Below the pieces are notes generated by a model, which made no database searches, was not told the origin of the DNA, and saw only the letters and a list, made by a program, of their open reading frames with translations. This document shows positions 1 to 4,699 of a stretch of 5,183 bases of DNA, one piece after another. Source of the DNA: CAYPOY01 sp964412395 (GTDB lineage Bacteria > Chloroflexota > Anaerolineae > B4-G1); NCBI GenBank assembly GCA_964412395.1, contig CAYPOY010000356.1, positions 1 to 5,183 of the forward strand, read 5' to 3'. The translations under genes and the position numbers were made by a program. Position 1 is the stretch's first letter, and every line of letters starts with the position of its first letter.

Positions 1-5
1 CCGAG

Positions 6-44
6 GGTCTCTGACCGAGGCGTAAAGGGCTCGGTCGGGAGACC
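6..44. repeat. Long interrupted hairpin at left edge
   Basis: GGTCTC (6-11) is the exact reverse complement of GAGACC (39-44), and GACCGAG (13-19) of CTCGGTC (30-36). Together they give a 13-bp stem interrupted by a small 1x2 internal loop, capped by a 10-base loop (20-29). No T-run follows, so it is not a canonical intrinsic terminator on the + strand. It could be the 3' structure of an upstream transcript or a palindromic intergenic repeat. Its right arm overlaps the tandem duplication that begins at 33. Confidence 0.7.
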
Positions 45-86
45 TTCGCCCATCAGTGTGGTCGGGAGACCTTCGCCCATCAGTCT
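33..86. repeat. 27-bp tandem duplication, two copies
   Basis: The 27-base unit at 33-59 is repeated at 60-86 with one mismatch in the 26th base (25 bases, 33-57 and 60-84, are identical). Each unit starts with GGTCGGGAGACC, itself a small inverted repeat (GGTC/GACC around GGGA). Because GAGACC occurs in both copies (39-44 and 66-71), the upstream GGTCTC at 6-11 could pair with either. No coding sequence is visible. The likeliest reading is a dispersed intergenic repeat or slippage duplication upstream of the pdxR control region. Confidence 0.85.
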
Positions 87-87
87 A

Positions 88-132
88 AGTAGTGACCACC
101 TCGATTGGACTGATAACAATAGATCCAATTGG
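88..132 (+). promoter_or_regulatory. Candidate PdxR operator upstream of pdxR
   Basis: AGTAGTGAC (88-96) and AACAAT (115-120) lie upstream of the pdxR promoter, with GATTGG (103-108) between them. The same elements occur in the same order and nearly the same spacing upstream of pdxS (1777-1785 and 1802-1807). The perfect palindrome CCAATTGG (125-132) abuts the -35 region. MocR-family regulators usually control neighbouring genes and often themselves, so this shared block is the best operator candidate. Binding is inferred, not shown. Confidence 0.45.
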
Positions 133-135
133 CCC

Positions 136-164
136 TTTACAAGCGGGTAAAAAGCGAGTATGAT
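136..164 (+). promoter_or_regulatory. Sigma-70-type promoter of pdxR
   Basis: TTTACA (136-141) and TATGAT (159-164) each match the sigma-70 consensus at five of six positions and are separated by the ideal 17 bases. Transcription would start at about 171, leaving a leader of about 25 bases before the ATG at 196. The -10 box contains the in-frame ATG at 160, which therefore cannot be in the mRNA made from this promoter. Confidence 0.7.
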
Positions 165-184
165 ACATTTGGAACAGGCCAATC

Positions 185-189
185 AGGAG
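185..189 (+). promoter_or_regulatory. Ribosome binding site that fixes the pdxR start
   Basis: AGGAG lies six bases upstream of the ATG at 196. The in-frame ATG at 160 has no comparable Shine-Dalgarno sequence and sits inside the -10 box, so this site decides the start. A CCAATC hexamer (179-184) immediately precedes it. Confidence 0.75.
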
Positions 190-195
190 AAAGCA

Positions 196-1704
196 ATGCA
201 TCTGCAACTGGAGCCGAAGAGCAAACTGCCGGCGTACATGCAGATCCGCAATCAACTGCGCGAGCGGATCCTGCACGGCGACCTGCCCGCCGGCACACAG
301 TTGCCGTCGGAGCGGACACTGGCCCAGTCGCTGGGGGTGTCCAGGACGACAGTGGTGAGTGCCTACGACGAATTAGAGGCCGACGGGCTGGTGAAGGGCC
401 ACGTGGGCCGGGGCACCATCGTCGTCGAGAGGGCGGCCTGGATGGGCGCGCAACCCATTGCCTGGACAGCCCATTTCAGCGGCCTGGGACGCCGTCTCTC
501 CCAGCACGCGCAGCCCTCTGAGTTGCTCACGCTCCACCGTCTCAGCGCCCAGCCGGGCGTCATCTCCTTGGCTTATGGCTCGCCCGATCCGAGCCTGCTG
601 TCGCCGGAGTGGCTCCAGCAGGCCTGGGAGGCGGTCGTCGGACGGCTGGGGGCGGCCACCGTGGGGGTGTGCCCTGTGCAGGGAACGCTGGCCGTGCGGG
701 AGGTTATCGCGGCCCGCATGCGTAAGCGCGGAGTGACGGTCAGCCCGGAGGATGTGGTGGTGGTCAACGGATCTCAGCATGGACTGGATCTTCTACTCCG
801 TCTGTTGGCCGAGCCAGGGGATGCGGTACTCGTAGAGGTCCCGACTTACTTCGGCGCATTACAGTGCTTCCAGGCATGGGGCGTGCGCCTCATAGGCGTT
901 CCGGTGGACGAGGAGGGGATGGACGTCAAACAGGTGGAGTTCCTGCTGGCCCGCTACCGCCCTCGATTCATTTACACCGTTCCCACTTACCAGAACCCCA
1001 CTGGCGCAACGATGAGCCTGGAGCGGCGTGAGCGGCTCCTGGCCCTGGCCCAGCGATACCAGGTCCCTATCGTGGAGGACGACCCTTTCGGCGAGCTATA
1101 TTTTCATCAGCCACCCCCGCCTCCCATCAAGGCCTTCGATCAGTACGGCCATGTTCTCTATCTGAGCACGTTCTCCAAGAATCTGGCACCTGGCCTGCGG
1201 GTGGGCTGGCTGGCAGCCTCCAGCCCCTTAGTCGAGCAGGCTACCCTGCTCAACCGGGTGACAGAGCTGCAGCCAAACACGGTCGGCCAGCACCTGGTGG
1301 TCGAGTTCGCGCGGCAGGGGTGGCTGGAAAAGCAGATCAAGCTGGCCCGCTCCACCTACAGGGCCCGGTGCCAGGCCATGGATGCAGCGCTCAAGCGTCA
1401 CAGGCTGCCCGACCTGCACTGGGTGGTTCCGGGAGGGGGAATGTTTCTCTGGCTGCACCTGCCCGAGCGGGTGAATGCTCAGGATCTGCTGGTCGAAACG
1501 GGCCAGCAGGGGACCGTCTTCCTGCCAGGCTCCCTCATGTACCCCGCCGATGGTCCCCACAACGTCTGCCGGCTCAACTTCAGCATGCCCGACCAGGGGG
1601 CCATTGAGCAGGGGATCGCGACGATCGCTGTCTCCTTGAACCGTTTGCTGCGCAGACCAGCGAAAGCATCGGGCCAGCGGCTGGCTACCAGCCCAATCGT
1701 GTGA
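196..1704 (+). CDS. pdxR: MocR/PdxR-type PLP-dependent transcriptional regulator
   Basis: The 502-aa protein has the usual MocR fusion. An N-terminal GntR winged helix-turn-helix (about residues 5-78; LPSERTLAQSLGVSRTTV is the recognition region) is joined by a linker to a fold-type I aminotransferase-like domain (about 120-490). PLP-site hallmarks are visible: YQNPTG with N267, EDDPFGE with D295/D296, the Schiff-base lysine K328 in STFSKNLAPGLRVGW, and R459 in VCRLNFS, which matches the carboxylate-binding arginine. In this family PLP bound to the C-terminal domain modulates DNA binding. The start at 196 is chosen for its AGGAG and because the upstream ATG at 160 lies in the -10 box. Adjacency to pdxST, in the same direction, supports the PdxR role (activator of pdxST when PLP is low, and autoregulator). 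A MocR with another target is possible but less likely here. Confidence 0.9.
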   Translation: MHLQLEPKSKLPAYMQIRNQLRERILHGDLPAGTQLPSERTLAQSLGVSRTTVVSAYDELEADGLVKGHVGRGTIVVERAAWMGAQPIAWTAHFSGLGRRLSQHAQPSELLTLHRLSAQPGVISLAYGSPDPSLLSPEWLQQAWEAVVGRLGAATVGVCPVQGTLAVREVIAARMRKRGVTVSPEDVVVVNGSQHGLDLLLRLLAEPGDAVLVEVPTYFGALQCFQAWGVRLIGVPVDEEGMDVKQVEFLLARYRPRFIYTVPTYQNPTGATMSLERRERLLALAQRYQVPIVEDDPFGELYFHQPPPPPIKAFDQYGHVLYLSTFSKNLAPGLRVGWLAASSPLVEQATLLNRVTELQPNTVGQHLVVEFARQGWLEKQIKLARSTYRARCQAMDAALKRHRLPDLHWVVPGGGMFLWLHLPERVNAQDLLVETGQQGTVFLPGSLMYPADGPHNVCRLNFSMPDQGAIEQGIATIAVSLNRLLRRPAKASGQRLATSPIV

Positions 1705-1776
1705 CAGAGCAGAGAGCAGACACGTCACGGGGCGGTTGATGCACGTCGGCCCCGGCGCGCCAAGCAGCAGACGGTC

Positions 1777-1817
1777 AGTAGTGACGGGAGGTGATGGGAT
1801 GAACAATGAGCATTGAT
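1777..1817 (+). promoter_or_regulatory. Candidate PdxR operator upstream of pdxST
   Basis: AGTAGTGAC (1777-1785) lies within the inverted repeat GTCA-GTAG-TGAC (1774-1785) and is followed by GATGGGATGA and AACAAT (1802-1807). The order and spacing match the pdxR control region: AGTAGTGAC ends 38 bases before the -35 box here and 40 there. The rest of the intergenic region between the pdxR stop and this block (1705-1776) holds no gene and no convincing terminator. A role as activator site is inferred from the context. Confidence 0.45.
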
Positions 1818-1822
1818 GCCCT

Positions 1823-1851
1823 TTGACGGTTCAGAAAAACGGCGGTAGAAT
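1823..1851 (+). promoter_or_regulatory. Sigma-70-type promoter of pdxST
   Basis: TTGACG (1823-1828) and TAGAAT (1846-1851) each match consensus at five of six positions, with a 17-base spacer that contains an A-run. Transcription would start near 1858, giving a leader of about 69 bases for pdxS. The -35 box is embedded in GCCCTTTGAC, closely matching GCCCTTTAC at the pdxR -35. pdxST can therefore be expressed independently of pdxR. Confidence 0.7.
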
Positions 1852-1877
1852 AGCAACAAATCTCAAATGATAAATGG

Positions 1878-1909
1878 CAAACCCTAACCGGGGTATGGAT
1901 TGGGGTTTG
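1878..1909 (+). promoter_or_regulatory. Hairpin in the pdxS mRNA leader
   Basis: CAAACCCTAA (1878-1887) pairs with ATTGGGGTTTG (within 1899-1909) to give a 10-bp stem with one G-U pair and a 12-base loop. It ends four bases before the Shine-Dalgarno AGGGAG (1912-1917). ACCC at 1881-1884 can alternatively pair with GGGT at 1891-1894. The structure could affect initiation or mRNA stability, or its DNA form could be a protein-binding palindrome. It resembles no PLP-related riboswitch I recognise. Confidence 0.45.
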
Positions 1910-1926
1910 TAAGGGAGACTGGAGAA

Positions 1927-2814
1927 ATGGAGAAGGAAATTGGTACTGACAAGGTTAAGCGCGGCCTGGCGCAGATGCTCAAGGGCGGCGTAATTATGGA
2001 CGTGACCAACGCCGAGCAGGCTAGTATCGCCGAAGAGGCGGGAGCCTGCGCGGTGATGGCCCTGGAACGGGTCCCGGCAGACATCCGCGCCCAGGGCGGC
2101 GTGGCCCGCATGGCCGACCCGGAGAAGATCGTAGAGATTATGGAAACGGTCTCCATCCCGGTGATGGCCAAGTGTCGCATCGGCCACTTCGTCGAGGCGC
2201 AGATACTGGAGGCGCTAGGGGTGGACTATATTGACGAGAGCGAGGTTCTCACCCCCGCTGACGAGGAACACCACATTGACAAATGGGGTTTCAAGGTCCC
2301 CTTCGTCTGCGGCTGCCGAAACCTGGGAGAGGCACTGCGGCGCGTCGGCGAGGGAGCGGCGATGATCCGCACCAAGGGGGAGGCCGGCACCGGCAACGTC
2401 GTCGAGGCGGTGCGCCACGCCCGGGCCGTGCTGGGGGAGATCCGCCGCCTGACGACGATGCCCCCCGAGGAGATGATGGCCTACGCCAAAGAGATCGGCG
2501 CTCCCTACGACCTGGTGGTCGAGACGGCGCAGTTGGGCCGTCTGACAGTGGTCAACTTCGCCGCTGGCGGCGTCGCCACGCCAGCCGACGCAGCACTGAT
2601 GATGCAACTGGGGATGGACGGGGTGTTCGTAGGCAGCGGTGTCTTCAAATCCGGCGATCCCGCCAGGCGCGCTCACGCCATCGTCCAGGCGGTCACTCAC
2701 TACAACGATCCGGAGATCCTGGCCGAAGTGAGCCGCAGCCTGGGCGAGGCGATGGTCGGCATTAACATCAGCGAGATTCCCGAGGCGGAGCGGCTGGCGG
2801 TACGAGGGTGGTAG
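1927..2814 (+). CDS. pdxS: Pyridoxal 5'-phosphate synthase subunit PdxS (PLP synthase, lyase subunit)
   Basis: PdxS makes PLP from ribose 5-phosphate, glyceraldehyde 3-phosphate and ammonia delivered by PdxT, in the cytosolic DXP-independent vitamin B6 pathway. The 295-aa length is standard for this (beta/alpha)8 barrel. It aligns from end to end with B. subtilis PdxS as I recall it: KRGLAQMLKGGVIMDV near the N-terminus, D25, the ribose-phosphate-binding lysine K82 in PVMAKCRIGH, the second catalytic lysine K150 in RTKGEAGTGN, and the phosphate-binding VNFAAGGVATPADAALMM and VGSG segments. The start at 1927 gives the normal N-terminus and has AGGGAG (1912-1917) upstream. The in-frame ATG at 1900 would add nine residues unlike the family and lies in the leader hairpin. 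pdxT follows after two bases, so the subunits are co-translated. All key residues are present. Confidence 0.98.
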   Translation: MEKEIGTDKVKRGLAQMLKGGVIMDVTNAEQASIAEEAGACAVMALERVPADIRAQGGVARMADPEKIVEIMETVSIPVMAKCRIGHFVEAQILEALGVDYIDESEVLTPADEEHHIDKWGFKVPFVCGCRNLGEALRRVGEGAAMIRTKGEAGTGNVVEAVRHARAVLGEIRRLTTMPPEEMMAYAKEIGAPYDLVVETAQLGRLTVVNFAAGGVATPADAALMMQLGMDGVFVGSGVFKSGDPARRAHAIVQAVTHYNDPEILAEVSRSLGEAMVGINISEIPEAERLAVRGW

Positions 2815-2816
2815 GA

Positions 2817-3422
2817 ATGAAAGTTGGCGTTTTGGCTGTGCAAGGAGCCTTCATCGAGCACGAGAAAGTCCTGGCACGCATCGGCGCGGAACCGGTGGAA
2901 GTGCGACTGCCCCAGCACCTGGAGAGTCTGGATGGTCTGATCATCCCCGGGGGGGAGTCCACTACCATCAGCCAGGTGGCCGAGCGGTGGGGGCTTCTGG
3001 AGCCTATCCGCGCCTTCGCCCGGTCCGGTCACCCCCTCTGGGGGACATGCGCGGGGATGATCCTAATGGCACAGGAAGTGCTGGACGGCGTGCCAGGCCA
3101 GTCCTTGCTGGGGCTGATGGACATTGCTATCCGCCGCAACGCCTTCGGCCGCCAGATGGACAGTTTCGAGGCCGACCTGGAGGTATCCGCACTGGGTAGG
3201 CAGCCTTTCCACGCCATCTTCATCCGCGCCCCGCTCATCGAGCGCGTGGAGAAGGAAGTAGAGGTACTGGCTCGGCTCGAGCCTGCCCTGAGCGGAGCCG
3301 AAGGGGAAGGGGCAGTGGTGGCGGTCCGGCAGGGAAATATGCTAGCGACCGCCTTCCACCCCGAACTGACAGACGACGACCGCTTTCATCGTTACTTTGC
3401 GGGCCTTTCCGAGGTGAAGTAA
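2817..3422 (+). CDS. pdxT: Pyridoxal 5'-phosphate synthase glutaminase subunit PdxT
   Basis: This class I glutamine amidotransferase subunit hydrolyses glutamine and channels ammonia to PdxS; in related bacteria twelve of each subunit form the complex. The 201-aa protein shows the oxyanion motif PGGESTT (44-50), the nucleophile C78 in GTCAGM, the family block RRNAFGRQMDSFEADL (106-121), FIRAP (135-139) and the H181/E183 pair of the triad in FHPELT. The ATG at 2817 lies two bases after the pdxS stop and gives the normal MKVGVLAVQGA start; the GTG at 2808, inside pdxS, is less likely. GAGG (2804-2807), within the pdxS 3' end, may act as its ribosome binding site. The loop at about 154-165 is longer than in B. 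subtilis PdxT and is encoded by a dispersed-repeat-like sequence. The enzyme should still be active, because the loop lies between conserved blocks. Confidence 0.97.
   Translation: MKVGVLAVQGAFIEHEKVLARIGAEPVEVRLPQHLESLDGLIIPGGESTTISQVAERWGLLEPIRAFARSGHPLWGTCAGMILMAQEVLDGVPGQSLLGLMDIAIRRNAFGRQMDSFEADLEVSALGRQPFHAIFIRAPLIERVEKEVEVLARLEPALSGAEGEGAVVAVRQGNMLATAFHPELTDDDRFHRYFAGLSEVK
3276..3308 (+). repeat. Dispersed-repeat-like insertion within pdxT
   Basis: The stretch containing CCTGCCCTGAGCGGAGCCGA and the following AGGGG encodes PdxT residues 154-164 (LEPALSGAEGE). It resembles the short dispersed repeats of the form CTTCGGCTCCGCTCAGGGCAG that are abundant in some Chloroflexota and other environmental genomes, where they can enter coding sequences in frame. 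Compared with B. subtilis PdxT as I recall it, this is where extra residues appear, between the VEVL strand and the (I/V)VA(A/V)(K/R)QG strand. The family assignment rests on memory of the motif, not on a search. Confidence 0.5.
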
Positions 3423-3470
3423 TACGATTCACGAATACTCCACCCGCTAGAGGTGTGGCGAAGATCCAAA

Positions 3471-4481
3471 ATGGCAGAGAGGAAGCAAGAGACACAAATT
3501 CAAGAAGGTGTCGTCAGAGAGCCACCGGCAACGTACGCTCGCAATACTGAGATGCCCACCTTCTTTGGAAAACCAATGCTCAGAGGACAATTCGCTGAGA
3601 TTGCTCCTGAGGCAATGGAACCAGACACGCCGACGCTGTTCTACAACCATCCCAACGGAGCAATCTGGATCGGGGATGCCATCGCCTGGCTTCGTTCTCT
3701 GAAAAGCGAGTCCGTTGATTTAGTCTTCGCCGATCCACCCTACAACATCAAGAAAGCAGAGTGGGATACTTTTGAATCTCAACAGGCTTACGTCGAGTGG
3801 TCGTTGCAATGGATAGAGCAAGTCGCCCGCGTGTTGAAGCCGACCGGCACATTGTATGTATGCGGGTTCTCTGAAGTCCTGGCCGACATCAAGCTGCCAG
3901 CGTTGCGCTTCTTTAGAGGATGTCGCTGGCTGATCTGGCACTATAAGAATAAGGCCAACCTGGGGTCAGATTGGGGACGGTCTCACGAGAGCATTCTTCA
4001 CTTCAGGAAGAGCGAGAAGTTCACCCTAAATATTGATGATATAAGGATTCTTTACGGGAAGCATACCCTAAAATATCCCGAACATCCCCAGGCTGAGACC
4101 AGCCAGTATGGTAGGGGCAAGAAGCAAGTCTGGCGGCCACATCCCAGAGGGGCCAAACCCAGAGATATGATTGAGATTCCTACAACCTGCAACGGGATGC
4201 ACGAGAAAACACCTCATCCAACCCAAAAGCCGGAGGAGCTCTTGAGAAAGATTGTACTGGCCTCGTCAAATCCCGGCGATCTAGTCATAGACCCGTTCTT
4301 GGGGTCTGGAACTACTGCCGTGGTGGCCGAGCAGCTTGGGCGCAAGCGGATGGGGTGTGACCTGTCCTACGAGTACTGCCACTGGGCGGCCAAAAGAATC
4401 GAACTGGTGGAAAACTGGCCCATGAAAAAGTGGATCGAGTACGATCTGGAAAACGCACGACGGAGACGGTCCATTCGATGA
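3471..4481 (+). CDS. Beta-class adenine-N6 DNA methyltransferase, M.MboII-like
   Basis: The 336-aa protein transfers a methyl group from S-adenosylmethionine to DNA, most likely to adenine N6 given DPPYN (motif IV, 88-92). The AdoMet-binding motif I, DPFLGSGTT (274-282), comes after motif IV, with a target-recognition stretch between them; that permuted order defines the beta class. HPTQKP (249-254) and SSNPGDLVIDPF are typical of the group. DPPYNIKKAEWDTF, the following tryptophan-rich helix, and HESILHFRKSEKFTLNIDDIR closely match M.MboII as I recall it. The recognition site cannot be read from the sequence. About 60 residues precede the usual core. The ATG at 3471 has only a weak GAAG nearby; an in-frame GTG at 3453 is an alternative. 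The gene is AT-richer than its neighbours (the line from 4021 is 37% GC), which points to horizontal acquisition. Confidence 0.92.
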   Translation: MAERKQETQIQEGVVREPPATYARNTEMPTFFGKPMLRGQFAEIAPEAMEPDTPTLFYNHPNGAIWIGDAIAWLRSLKSESVDLVFADPPYNIKKAEWDTFESQQAYVEWSLQWIEQVARVLKPTGTLYVCGFSEVLADIKLPALRFFRGCRWLIWHYKNKANLGSDWGRSHESILHFRKSEKFTLNIDDIRILYGKHTLKYPEHPQAETSQYGRGKKQVWRPHPRGAKPRDMIEIPTTCNGMHEKTPHPTQKPEELLRKIVLASSNPGDLVIDPFLGSGTTAVVAEQLGRKRMGCDLSYEYCHWAAKRIELVENWPMKKWIEYDLENARRRRSIR

Positions 4482-4699
4482 CCACAATCACGCTGGCCGA
4501 CTTGCAAGCAAGTGTAAAGGATAAATCCGCCTTTGGTGAACTGGGACACTACTTCACACTATGTCACACCTTTTTGATGCACATTGAGGAGGCTCAGCCA
4601 ACCCGTATCATTTCGCCCACGCATCACAACTACGTGTTCTATCAAGGAGTTCGAGGAATCGACTGGTCCGAGTTTAGTCTATGCTTGTTTGATCAATGA
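4478..4699 (+). CDS. Small hypothetical protein; possible N-terminal remnant of a restriction endonuclease
   Basis: This 73-aa ORF starts with an ATG overlapping the methyltransferase stop (ATGA, 4478-4481) and is therefore probably translationally coupled to it; GGAG (4462-4465) lies 12 bases upstream. I do not recognise a domain. It starts MTTITLADLQASVKDKSAFG and ends in GIDWSEFSLCLFDQ; there is no signal peptide and no membrane segment. Its GC content (about 47-50% in the lines I counted) resembles the methyltransferase and not the R3H gene. Type II methyltransferases of this kind commonly have a restriction enzyme of several hundred residues directly downstream, so a truncated endonuclease is the simplest explanation. 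A genuine small partner protein (controller or inhibitor) cannot be excluded. Its TGA overlaps the ATG of the next gene. Confidence 0.6.
   Translation: MTTITLADLQASVKDKSAFGELGHYFTLCHTFLMHIEEAQPTRIISPTHHNYVFYQGVRGIDWSEFSLCLFDQ

Noticed and set aside
21..30. Minus-strand TTTACG as a -35 box of a divergent promoter
   Set aside because: The matching -10 position falls at or beyond the left edge and begins with CGG, so there is no support in the window.
1..87. CRISPR-like repeats
   Set aside because: There are only two copies, directly adjacent with no unique spacer between them; this is a tandem duplication.
1729..1753. GGGGC...GCCCC as a pdxR terminator
   Set aside because: Only five pairs around a 15-base loop and no T-run; not convincing as a terminator.
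1228..1806. 192-codon open frame on the minus strand across pdxR
   Set aside because: It is antisense to the well-supported aminotransferase-like domain and its translation shows no recognisable domain; it is a by-product of GC-rich codon use.
1858..1926. Riboswitch upstream of pdxS
   Set aside because: The leader is only about 69 bases with one simple hairpin and matches no ligand-binding fold I recognise; it is kept only as a hairpin.
2215..2765. Long open frames antisense and out of frame within pdxS
   Set aside because: The conserved PdxS frame covers the region completely; the others have low-complexity, Arg/Gly/His-rich translations.
3441..3455. CACC/GGTG hairpin between pdxT and the methyltransferase
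   Set aside because: A four-pair stem without a T-run is too weak to call a terminator or regulatory site.
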